Of a stretch of 64,000 nt of DNA, positions 42,500-49,679 are shown piece after piece. Every line of letters begins with the position of its first letter. Positions within the stretch are counted from its first letter, which is position 1. The stretch is from Pseudomonadota bacterium (lineage in GTDB: Bacteria > Pseudomonadota > Gammaproteobacteria > Steroidobacterales > Steroidobacteraceae). Made by a program: the position numbers and the translations under genes. The notes beneath the pieces are model-generated. The model was given only the letters and a program-made list of their open reading frames with translations, was not told the origin of the DNA and made no database searches. The stretch lies in NCBI GenBank assembly GCA_023433705.1, contig JAEYUC010000022.1, positions 1 through 64,000 on the forward strand, read 5' to 3'.

Positions 42500-43757
42500 A
42501 CGCTCACTCGCCGCGGCGATCGCACTACTCTGCTGCGCGCTGGCGCACGTCGCGCCAGCGTGGTCCGCCGCGAGCGCCGAAGCACTCGCCCGCTTCGACG
42601 AAGCCCGCGCCGCATTCGAGGAACGGAAATTTTCCATGGCCCGCGCGCTGTTCGAACAAGCGCTCGAAGCCGGCATGGATGGACCCGCGATCCACTACAA
42701 CATCGGCTCCGCCGCCTATCGCGGCGGCGACCTGCCGCGCGCCGAACGTGCGTTCCACGAAGTCGCGCGCACGCCGGAGATGGCCGCGCTCGCCTACTAC
42801 AACCTCGGCCTCGTCGCGCTCGAGCGCCGCGACGACCGCGAGGCGCGTACGTGGTTCACGCGCGCGACGCAGTCGCAGCCGCCCGAGCGACTCAAATCGC
42901 TCGCCTCGCGGCGTCTCGCCGAACTACCCGCGCCCGTCTCGCACGGCCGCTGGTCTATCTACACGCGCGGCGGGGCCGGATACGACGACAACGTCGCGCT
43001 GCGCTCCGGCTCCATCGACAGCTCCGCGTCCGGCGATGCGGACAGCTTCGGCGAGCTGTATCTCGCGGCCAGCTACGCCGTCGGCGCCTGGCGCGTCGAC
43101 GGCGGCGCATCGATGCTCGAGTACACCCGCCTCGACGAATTCAGCCAGCGCTCGTTCTTCCTCGGCGGCGCGCGCGGCTTCCGGCTGGAGAACTGGTACC
43201 TCGAGCTCGGCGCGTACGGCTCGCAGCTCTCTCTCGGTGGCGATGTCTTTGAGCAGGATCTCGCCGCCGCCTTGCTCGTCTCGCGCAGCTTCTACGGCGG
43301 CAGCCGCCTGCGCGCGCAGCTTCGCGCAACCTCCGTCTCGGGCGAAAACGACTTCACGGGCCTGACCGGCGACCGCACGGAGTTCGGCATCTTCTACGAC
43401 AAGGGCTGGCGCGCCTGGAACTTCGGCGCGCATACCCGCACGGAAATGAACGACAGCGAAGACCCGGTCTTCGGCTCGCGCTGGGTCCAGCTCGGCGCGG
43501 AGGCGCGCTACGCGGTCACTCCGCGCTGGGGCTTCTCGCTCGGCGCCGCCCTGCGCCGGACGCACCATCCCGCGCAGTCCGAAACGCTGGGTAGTTGGGA
43601 AGACAACCGGGCCACCGTGCATTTCGGCGCCACACGCTCCCTCTGGAAACAGGCCCAGCTCTTCGTCCGCTACGAGCTCGAGCGCAACGACTCGCCGGTC
43701 GCGGGCTACGATTATGACCGTAGCCGCGCCGCGGCCTCCCTCGAGTGGTGGTACTGA
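42468..43757 (+). CDS. TPR protein with C-terminal outer-membrane beta-barrel
   Basis: 429 residues from GTG 42468 (GTG 42477 also possible). The longer frame upstream is an antiparallel reading of the Pro-rich gene. A signal peptide (RRRSLAAAIALLCCALAHVAPAWSA) precedes TPR units (ARFDEARAAFEERKFSMARALFEQAL, HYNIGSAAYRGGDLPRAERAF, YYNLGLVALERRDDREARTWF). A long beta-rich domain follows and ends in WWY, an outer-membrane insertion-type terminus. It is translationally coupled to the Pro-rich gene and may form a surface-export or assembly pair with it (inference). Confidence 0.75.
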   Translation: MNRVIHVRVRRRSLAAAIALLCCALAHVAPAWSAASAEALARFDEARAAFEERKFSMARALFEQALEAGMDGPAIHYNIGSAAYRGGDLPRAERAFHEVARTPEMAALAYYNLGLVALERRDDREARTWFTRATQSQPPERLKSLASRRLAELPAPVSHGRWSIYTRGGAGYDDNVALRSGSIDSSASGDADSFGELYLAASYAVGAWRVDGGASMLEYTRLDEFSQRSFFLGGARGFRLENWYLELGAYGSQLSLGGDVFEQDLAAALLVSRSFYGGSRLRAQLRATSVSGENDFTGLTGDRTEFGIFYDKGWRAWNFGAHTRTEMNDSEDPVFGSRWVQLGAEARYAVTPRWGFSLGAALRRTHHPAQSETLGSWEDNRATVHFGATRSLWKQAQLFVRYELERNDSPVAGYDYDRSRAAASLEWWY

Positions 43758-43842
43758 TAGGTGCGCAATAGTGGAATCGGCCGACGGCGCGCCACATTCC
43801 GCGGCCATAACATCGACGGCCAGTTTCGCGGAGGCCCCACAT

Positions 43843-44283
43843 ATGAAATGCAAGGACATCATGAAGAGCGACGTCGAGCACTTGGCGCCGGAAGCCTCGA
43901 TTCATCGGGCGGCCGCCGTGATGCGTGATACCAACGTCGGCTTTTTGCCGGTCTGCAACGAGTCGATGCAGGTCATGGGCACGGTCACCGACCGCGACCT
44001 CGTCATCCGGGGCCTCGCCGAGGGCCGGCCCGATACGACGCCGGTGAGTGACCTGATGACGCGATACCTAGTCGCCTGCAATCCCGACGACGACCTGGAT
44101 CACGCGCGCGAGCTGATGGCGACGCACCAGAAGTCGCGCATCGTGTGCGTGAGCCGCACCGGACGCCTGGAAGGTGTGATCAGCCTCTCGGATATCGCCC
44201 AGCTCGGGGAGACGACGGGGATCGAGACGTTGCGCGAGGTTGCGAGCCGGGAGTCGAGGAGCGATTCGATTAACGCGTCGTAG
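43843..44283 (+). CDS. CBS-domain pair protein
   Basis: 146 residues from ATG 43843, preceded by GGAGG. Two CBS domains are seen: MKCKDIMKSDVEHLAPEASI...GTVTDRDLVIRGLAEG and VSDLMTRYLVACNPDDDLDHA...GVISLSDIAQ. Such small stand-alone proteins bind adenosine nucleotides and act as energy or redox sensors. It is preceded by the beta-barrel gene (85 bases) and may be transcribed separately. Confidence 0.88.
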   Translation: MKCKDIMKSDVEHLAPEASIHRAAAVMRDTNVGFLPVCNESMQVMGTVTDRDLVIRGLAEGRPDTTPVSDLMTRYLVACNPDDDLDHARELMATHQKSRIVCVSRTGRLEGVISLSDIAQLGETTGIETLREVASRESRSDSINAS

Positions 44284-44303
44284 TTGAAGAGGCCGCTGCG
44301 AAA

Positions 44304-44328
44304 GGGGACAGACTTGAAGTCTGTCCCC
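44304..44328. repeat. GGGGACAGACTT palindrome
   Basis: A 25-base palindrome (arms GGGGACAGACTT and AAGTCTGTCCCC around G), 20 bases after the CBS gene stop. It could act as a transcript 3'-end hairpin. Confidence 0.8.
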
Positions 44329-44414
44329 GGGCCACAGCAGCGAGCCGGTGGGGCCGCCCTTCCGCCTCTTCCCTATGGCGCGGGCCGCACGCCGCGCGCA
44401 GTCTTTCGGGCGCA

Positions 44415-44996
44415 ATGAAACTCCTCGCCGCGCTCCTCGCGGCCGCCGTGGCGATCCCGGCGGCGGCGGGCGATATTTCCTCACCGCACGCCTTCACCTT
44501 CTACGGCGGGCGCATTTCCACCGAAGAAACCTGGCACGACGTGCTGATGAAGCCGTACAGCAAGGCGTACTCGGACACGTACATCGTGAGCGGCGCGTAT
44601 TCGCGCGCGTACCGGGAGTCGTACGAAGGCGCGTTGCGCACGGAGTACGAAGTCAACCTGACCTATAACTACGGGCGACAGGATCACTGGGAGCTCAACT
44701 TCGCGCCCGTCTCGCTGCGCTGGCAGCGCTTTCCCTGGAACGATCGAGTGCGCACGAGCGCGGCGTTCGGTCTCGGCGTTTCGTACGCGTTCGACTATCC
44801 GGAGCTCGAGCGTGAGCTCGAGAACGACACGCAGCAGTTCCTGCTGTTCTGGATGCTGGAGTTCACCGCGGGTCCGCCCGAGGGGCCGTGGTCAGCGGTG
44901 CTGCGACTCCATCACCGCTCGCCGGGCTGGGGCGTCATGGGTGTCGCGGACGGCGGCATGAATGCGCCATCGCTGGGATTCCGCTATCAGTTCTAG
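44415..44996 (+). CDS. Small outer-membrane beta-barrel protein
   Basis: 193 residues. The signal peptide MKLLAALLAAAVAIPAAAG is followed by alternating aromatic/polar strands (EYEVNLTYNYG, HWELNFAPVSLRW, SAAFGLGVSYAF, FLLFWMLEF, WSAVLRLHHRS, GFRYQF). The C-terminal Phe fits outer-membrane assembly. It has eight or so strands. The HRSPGWGVMGV segment is somewhat like lipid A-modifying barrels, but no catalytic set is clear. The function is unknown. Confidence 0.7.
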   Translation: MKLLAALLAAAVAIPAAAGDISSPHAFTFYGGRISTEETWHDVLMKPYSKAYSDTYIVSGAYSRAYRESYEGALRTEYEVNLTYNYGRQDHWELNFAPVSLRWQRFPWNDRVRTSAAFGLGVSYAFDYPELERELENDTQQFLLFWMLEFTAGPPEGPWSAVLRLHHRSPGWGVMGVADGGMNAPSLGFRYQF

Positions 44997-45008
44997 AACC
45001 GGCTCTAG

Positions 45009-45869
45009 TTAGTGAGTGCCGGCGACCGCCGGCGGCTGGCTCGCTTGCATCCACTTGCGAATGCGGCGCGCATCGGCCGTGCGCGTCAGCGAGCCGAACG
45101 AGTTGAGCAGCACCATGATGACCGGGCGATCGTCGATCATCGCCTCCATCACGAGGCATTGGCCCGCGTCGTTGGTGAAGCCGGTCTTCTGGATCAGGAT
45201 CTCCCAGTCCGGTTTGCCGATCAGAAGATTGGTGTTGCCGTAGGTGTACGTCGTCTTTCCGACACGCACGTCGATCCGATCCAACGTCGAGTACTCGCGG
45301 ATCACCGGATCGCGCGATGCCGCGGCGACCAGCTTGGCGAGATCGCGCGCATTGGAGACGTTGAAGTTGGAAAGCCCAGACGAGTCGGCGAACTTCGTCT
45401 TCGTCATGCCGAGCGCCTTGGCCTTCGCGTTCATCGTGCGCACGAACGCGGGTAGTCCGCCCGGGTAGTTGGTCGCGAGCACGTGCGCGGCGCGGTTCTC
45501 GGAAGCCATCAACGCGAGCTTGAGCAGATCCGAGCGCTTGAGTTTGCCGCCGACAGGCAGGCGCGAGTGCGCGCCCTTGCCCTTCCAGACGTCCGTCTTC
45601 CTGATCTCGATGACTTCGTCGAGCGGTTGTTTGCCGTCGAGCACGACGAGCGCGGTCATCAGCTTGGTGATCGAGGCAATGGGGCCGACGTGCGTCGCCT
45701 CCTGCTCGAAGATCACGTCGCCGGTCGATGCATCGACGACGAATGCCGCGGCGGATTTCACCCCGGGTCCGGCCGACGCCTTCACGTCCGCGGCGCGCAC
45801 TCCCGATGCGAGCAATGACACGGCCAACACGCTCGCGAAAAACGCCTTCTCCCTAAGCCAACGCCGCAT
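45009..45869 (-). CDS. pbpG: D-alanyl-D-alanine endopeptidase (PBP7-type)
   Basis: 286 residues with a signal peptide and all penicillin-binding motifs: SITK (S66, K69), SEN (in MASENRAAHVL) and KTG (IQKTGFTND). It matches the PbpG/PBP7 class of periplasmic peptidoglycan endopeptidases (class C, low molecular weight). It cleaves DD-crosslinks during wall growth. It is a single gene, convergent with the beta-barrel gene. Confidence 0.92.
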   Translation of the reverse strand: MRRWLREKAFFASVLAVSLLASGVRAADVKASAGPGVKSAAAFVVDASTGDVIFEQEATHVGPIASITKLMTALVVLDGKQPLDEVIEIRKTDVWKGKGAHSRLPVGGKLKRSDLLKLALMASENRAAHVLATNYPGGLPAFVRTMNAKAKALGMTKTKFADSSGLSNFNVSNARDLAKLVAAASRDPVIREYSTLDRIDVRVGKTTYTYGNTNLLIGKPDWEILIQKTGFTNDAGQCLVMEAMIDDRPVIMVLLNSFGSLTRTADARRIRKWMQASQPPAVAGTH

Positions 45870-45953
45870 GCGAGACCATCGCTCCTCTTCTTCGTTGGCG
45901 CGATGGTAGGCCGAAGCCGCGCGACGTGCACGCGTTATGTCGCACTTCTGGAA

Positions 45954-45979
45954 GGGGACGGATTCAAAAATCCGTCCCC
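45954..45979. repeat. GGGGACGGAT palindrome
   Basis: Arms GGGGACGGAT and ATCCGTCCCC with a 6-base loop; a variant of the GGGGACAGACTT family, 10 bases after the cysteine synthase stop. Confidence 0.7.
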
Positions 45980-45989
45980 GGCGCGGACA

Positions 45990-47486
45990 TCACGCGCTCT
46001 TCCTCGGTTGCAGCCACTTCGGGAGCAGCGAATACGGATCGATCTCGAGGTCGCGATCGTAGGTCACGCCGCATTCGTCGAGATGGCGTTGCAGCAGTTT
46101 GCTGCGCCAGGCATCGAACACGTCCGTGGCACCGCCGATGTGATCGCCGCCGACGAACACCTGCGGCAGGGTCTTCGCGCCGGTGCGATCCTGCAGCACG
46201 GCGCGGATCTTCCCGCCGAAGTCGTCCTTCTGGAACTCCACGGAGTCGACGTCGACACTGCGATACCGGATGCCGAGTTTCGTGAACAACTTGCGCACGG
46301 ACCAGCAGAACTCGCACCACTCGAGCGCGAACATCACCACCGGCTCCTGCAAGATGACGTCGATCGTGAACTTCTCGGCGGCGGGATCGAGCTCGAGTTT
46401 CGGCGCGGGCGCGGCGGGCGTGGTCGTCGGCGCAGCCGCCGGCGCATCGAAGCGGCACAGCGGCGTCGAGCGCGACAATGCCCACTCCTCCGCCGTCATT
46501 TCCTCGCCGATACTCTCGAACAGTGGGGTAGATAGATAACGCTCACCCGTGTCGGGCAACATGCATACCACGGTCGAACCCGGCGCCGCGCGTCGCGCGA
46601 CGTCGAGCGCGGCGGCGAGCGTCGCGCCGCTCGACGTGCCGACGAAGATGCCTTCCTTCTGCGCGAGCTCGCGCGAGAGTCGCAGCGCATCCGCGCCGGC
46701 GACCGGCACGATCTCGTCGATGAGGCCCGCATCGCGCGCCTGTTCCGTCAGCGTCGAGATGAAATCCGGCGCCCACCCCTGCATCAGGTGCGGACGGAAG
46801 CGCGGGTGACTACCCGCGGGACCGCCCACCGTGTCGCGCGGCTGCGGAATGCCGCTTGCGAGCACCGGCGCGTTGTCGGGCTCCGCCGCCACGATGCGTG
46901 TGTCCGGCCGCGAGCGCTTGAGCTCCATCGCGACTCCTTTCAGCGTGCCGCCCGTTCCGAACCCCGTGACGAAGTAATCGAGCCGCTGATCCGCGAAGTC
47001 GCGGATGATCTCGCGGGCCGTCGTGCGCTGGTGCACTTCCGCGTTCGCGGGATTCTCGAACTGCCGGCACAGGAACCAGCCGTGCGTCATCGCGAGCTCG
47101 GCCGCCTTCGCGAGCATGCCGCTGCCCTTCTCCGCCGCGGGCGTCAGCACGACCTTCGCACCGAGGAAGCGCAACAGTTTGCGCCGCTCCACACTGAAAC
47201 TTTCCGCCATCGTCACGACGAGCGGATAACCCTTCTGCGCGCACACCATCGCAAGACCGATGCCCGTGTTGCCGCTGGTGGCTTCGATGACGGTCTGCCC
47301 GGGCTTCAGCATGCCGCTGCGCTCCGCGTCCTCGATGATCGCGCGGGCCATGCGGTCCTTGACCGAACCCATCGGGTTGAAGGACTCGACCTTTACGTAG
47401 ACGTCGACGCCGGGCGGCGCGAGCCGGTTGAGTTTGACGACCGGCGTGTCGCCGATGGTTTCGAGAATGTTCTGGTAACGGGCCAT
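45990..47486 (-). CDS. Cysteine synthase fused to glutaredoxin
   Basis: 498 residues from ATG 47486, chosen because AAGGAG lies 7 bases upstream. Residues 1-330 are a PLP-dependent O-acetylserine sulfhydrylase: NPMGSVKDRMAR with the PLP lysine, ATSGNTGIGLAMV, VTGFGTGGTLKG, and GTSSGATLAA. After an Ala/Pro linker, residues about 375-495 are a glutaredoxin-like domain with active site CEFC and TLPQVFVGGDHIGG. The fusion may supply reductant or handle sulfur carriers during cysteine synthesis. Cysteine synthase-Grx fusions are uncommon. Confidence 0.88.
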   Translation of the reverse strand: MARYQNILETIGDTPVVKLNRLAPPGVDVYVKVESFNPMGSVKDRMARAIIEDAERSGMLKPGQTVIEATSGNTGIGLAMVCAQKGYPLVVTMAESFSVERRKLLRFLGAKVVLTPAAEKGSGMLAKAAELAMTHGWFLCRQFENPANAEVHQRTTAREIIRDFADQRLDYFVTGFGTGGTLKGVAMELKRSRPDTRIVAAEPDNAPVLASGIPQPRDTVGGPAGSHPRFRPHLMQGWAPDFISTLTEQARDAGLIDEIVPVAGADALRLSRELAQKEGIFVGTSSGATLAAALDVARRAAPGSTVVCMLPDTGERYLSTPLFESIGEEMTAEEWALSRSTPLCRFDAPAAAPTTTPAAPAPKLELDPAAEKFTIDVILQEPVVMFALEWCEFCWSVRKLFTKLGIRYRSVDVDSVEFQKDDFGGKIRAVLQDRTGAKTLPQVFVGGDHIGGATDVFDAWRSKLLQRHLDECGVTYDRDLEIDPYSLLPKWLQPRKSA

Positions 47487-47572
47487 GAGGATCTCCTTTT
47501 CGAGCATCCTGAACCGTGGGCGTGGGAGGGGGCGTGGGAATCTCCGAGGGATCGCAGCTTGGGCGCAGCTTA

Positions 47573-47595
47573 GGGACAGACTTAAAGTCTGTCCC
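47573..47595. repeat. GGGACAGACTT palindrome, tandem pair member 1
   Basis: Arms GGGACAGACTT and AAGTCTGTCCC. The copy at 47619 follows 23 bases later, in the gap between the cysteine synthase and metallo-hydrolase genes. Confidence 0.8.
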
Positions 47596-47618
47596 CTCCC
47601 ACCGACTTCGCCACCGCC

Positions 47619-47643
47619 GGGGACAGACTTAAAGTCTGTCCCC
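47619..47643. repeat. GGGGACAGACTT palindrome, tandem pair member 2
   Basis: A 25-base palindrome. It supplies the last codons and the TAA (47629-47631) of the metallo-hydrolase gene, so the repeat has overwritten the original 3' end. Confidence 0.8.
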
Positions 47644-48366
47644 TCCCACGGCCTTCGCCAACTCCCGCAACAACTCCGCCCCGTCTCCCTTCCACGCGCT
47701 GCCGTGCATGCACGCCATCGTGGTCGGCTGCTCGCGGGCCAGCCGTTCCAGGATCTCCCCGGTCTTCGGCGCGTGCGCGAAATAGTCCATCGGCGCCCGG
47801 AACGCCTCGCTCGGACCCAGGATGTCGGACTCGGTCAGCGCCACCTCGCCCGCGCCGCCCTGTGTGAACAGGTCGCCGCACAGGAACGTGCGGGTGGTCA
47901 TGTCGATCATGAGTCCGCACTCCCAGCCGTGCGGCATGTGCGGGGTATCGAACCAGCGCAGGCGATGGCGGCCCAGCGACAACTCCTCGCCATCCGCCAG
48001 CGCCCGCGGCGCGCGGTCGGCGTAATCGTTCACGGACACCATCGCGGCGACCTGCCCGCACACCGGCTCGGCCCGCGGCGCGACCGCGAGGAACGAGTTC
48101 AGCGTGCCGCATTCGTCCGATTCGAAATGCGAAAAGGCCACGTACCGCAGCTTCTCGATGGGCATCAGCGCGCGGATCGCCTCGCTCACTACCGGGAACA
48201 ACGCGCGCAGGCCGGTGTGAAACAGCAACGGCTCGTCGTCCAGCACCAGGTACTGGTTGAAGCTGAACTGCCCGACCCCTCCCGGCAGCGTGACGGGTGT
48301 GTTGATGCGATAGATGCCGTCCGCCACTTCGTGGACGTTCGTGCCGGACTGGGAATTGGTGATCAT
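47629..48366 (-). CDS. MBL-fold metallo-hydrolase (ODP/flavodiiron-like)
   Basis: 245 residues. The metal motif is SHFESDECG (H-x-E-x-D), the form seen in flavodiiron and ODP-type oxygen/NO-binding di-iron proteins rather than HxHxDH; later ligands fit GWECG, LCGDLF and MACMHGS. No flavodoxin domain is attached. A role as oxygen/NO sensor or reductase is possible. The C-terminus (GGDRL) comes from a palindromic repeat. It is divergent from the ECF sigma gene. Confidence 0.8.
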   Translation of the reverse strand: MITNSQSGTNVHEVADGIYRINTPVTLPGGVGQFSFNQYLVLDDEPLLFHTGLRALFPVVSEAIRALMPIEKLRYVAFSHFESDECGTLNSFLAVAPRAEPVCGQVAAMVSVNDYADRAPRALADGEELSLGRHRLRWFDTPHMPHGWECGLMIDMTTRTFLCGDLFTQGGAGEVALTESDILGPSEAFRAPMDYFAHAPKTGEILERLAREQPTTMACMHGSAWKGDGAELLRELAKAVGGDRL

Positions 48367-48393
48367 GGGCAGCTCCGTGGTCGATTTGCCCCT

Positions 48394-48426
48394 TGTGTGT
48401 AACGGAGTGCCGGGTCGTTACACACA
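48394..48426. promoter_or_regulatory. Inverted repeat between divergent sigma-factor and hydrolase genes
   Basis: TGTGTGTAACG at 48394-48404 and CGTTACACACA at 48416-48426 are perfect 11-bp inverted arms with an 11-base centre, ending five bases before the sigma-factor start. TGTAAC resembles ECF-type -35 elements, so this may be a symmetrical autoregulated ECF promoter or a dimeric repressor operator serving both genes. Confidence 0.5.
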
Positions 48427-48431
48427 GGCGT

Positions 48432-49025
48432 ATGGCCCGATATGCTCTTGCCGTGCAACTACCTGACCCGAGTGCCCAACCCGTAGGCGACGAGGCGGCG
48501 CTCGCGCGCCGGATCGCGGCTTCGAGCCAGGGCGATCCGGACGCCGAAGCGGCCCTGTGCCGTCGGTTCGCCCCCCGCATCCGGTTGTTTGGCCTCAAGC
48601 GACTGCGCAGCGAGGCCGCCGCGGCGGACCTCGTGCAGGACGTCCTGATGCTCACGCTGCAGAAGCTGCGCACGGGCGCGGTCACGGAACCCGAGCGCAT
48701 CGCCTCGTTCGTGCTGGGCATCGCGCGGCAGATGATCATCGATGCGCGCCGGACCGCCGGACGGCGTGAACGTCTGCTCGAATCCTTCGCGCTGGATGTC
48801 GAACCCGCGAACGAGGAACCCGCCGACGAGCCGGACGCGGCGCGGCTCGGCAACTGCCTGCAGGCGCTGCCCGAACGCGAACGCTCCGTGCTCGTGATGA
48901 CGTTTTACGACGACTGCGGAGCGGAAATCCTGAGTTCCCGGCTCGGGCTCTCGCCCAACAATGTGCGGGTGATCCGGCATCGCGGGCTCAAACACCTGCG
49001 CGATTGCATGGAGGCGGCGCCATGA
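48432..49025 (+). CDS. ECF-type RNA polymerase sigma factor
   Basis: 197 residues from ATG 48432 (a longer GTG-start form is possible but overlaps the inverted repeat). The region 2-like helix is seen (ALCRRFAPRIRLFGLKRLRSEAAAADLVQDVLMLTLQKL), with SFVLGIARQMIIDARR. The region 4-like part is LQALPERERSVLVMTFYDD...LGLSPNNVRVIRHRGLKHLRDCM. It is cytoplasmic and co-transcribed with its anti-sigma factor (ATGA overlap). Confidence 0.9.
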   Translation: MARYALAVQLPDPSAQPVGDEAALARRIAASSQGDPDAEAALCRRFAPRIRLFGLKRLRSEAAAADLVQDVLMLTLQKLRTGAVTEPERIASFVLGIARQMIIDARRTAGRRERLLESFALDVEPANEEPADEPDAARLGNCLQALPERERSVLVMTFYDDCGAEILSSRLGLSPNNVRVIRHRGLKHLRDCMEAAP

Positions 49026-49579
49026 ACCACGAAGACGCGGAAAACACGCTGCTCGCGTGGTGGCTGGACGAGCTCGACGAAGCCGCCGCGGCCGAAGTCG
49101 AGGAACACCTGTTCGAATGCGACGAATGCACCGCGAAGCTGCGCGAGATCGTGAAGCTGGGCTCGGCGATCAGGCAAACCTTGCTGGGCGGAAGCATCTC
49201 CACCGCCGTGACACCCGCGTTTGTCGAGCGCCTGCGAGGGGATGGCTTGCGATTGCGCGAATACGCGCCCGAGCCCGGCGGAAACGTGTACTGCACGATC
49301 GCGCCCGAGGACGATTTCGTGATCTCGCGCCTGCGCGCCTCGCTCGAAGGCGTCCGGCAACTCGACGTCGAGATCGACGCCGACGGGCACACGCATCGGC
49401 TGGCGCACGTGCCGTTCGACCCCGCCTCCGGCGAAGTAACGCTGATCCCGTCGCCCGCGATGTTGCGGCCGTTGGGCGCCACCACGCACCGGATGCGCCT
49501 GTTCGCCGTGACGCCCGGCGAGCAACGCCTGCTCGGCGAGTACATCTTCGAACACGAACCGTGGGATTCGCGCCCGTAG
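49022..49579 (+). CDS. Zinc-finger anti-sigma factor
   Basis: 185 residues. The N-terminal anti-sigma zinc motif is HLFECDEC (H-x3-C-x2-C) within a helical ASD. The rest (FVISRLRASLEGVRQLDVEID; LAHVPFDPASGEVTLIP) is a soluble beta-domain. No transmembrane helix is seen, so it is a cytoplasmic sensor-type anti-sigma. The start overlaps the sigma-factor stop, giving equal stoichiometry. Confidence 0.85.
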   Translation: MNHEDAENTLLAWWLDELDEAAAAEVEEHLFECDECTAKLREIVKLGSAIRQTLLGGSISTAVTPAFVERLRGDGLRLREYAPEPGGNVYCTIAPEDDFVISRLRASLEGVRQLDVEIDADGHTHRLAHVPFDPASGEVTLIPSPAMLRPLGATTHRMRLFAVTPGEQRLLGEYIFEHEPWDSRP

Positions 49580-49679
49580 TCCTGATTAGGGCTCCGACTC
49601 CATCCGTCAGCGCCGTCCTACGGAGAGTCCCTTGACCCCTGCCTAGAATTCCCGCCAACAGCGCAGGGAACGGTTTCGA

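Noticed and set aside
41591..42676. 361-residue minus-strand frame opposite the proline-rich gene
   Set aside because: Shadow frame of repetitive sequence; only its last 14 codons (VOC tail) look real.
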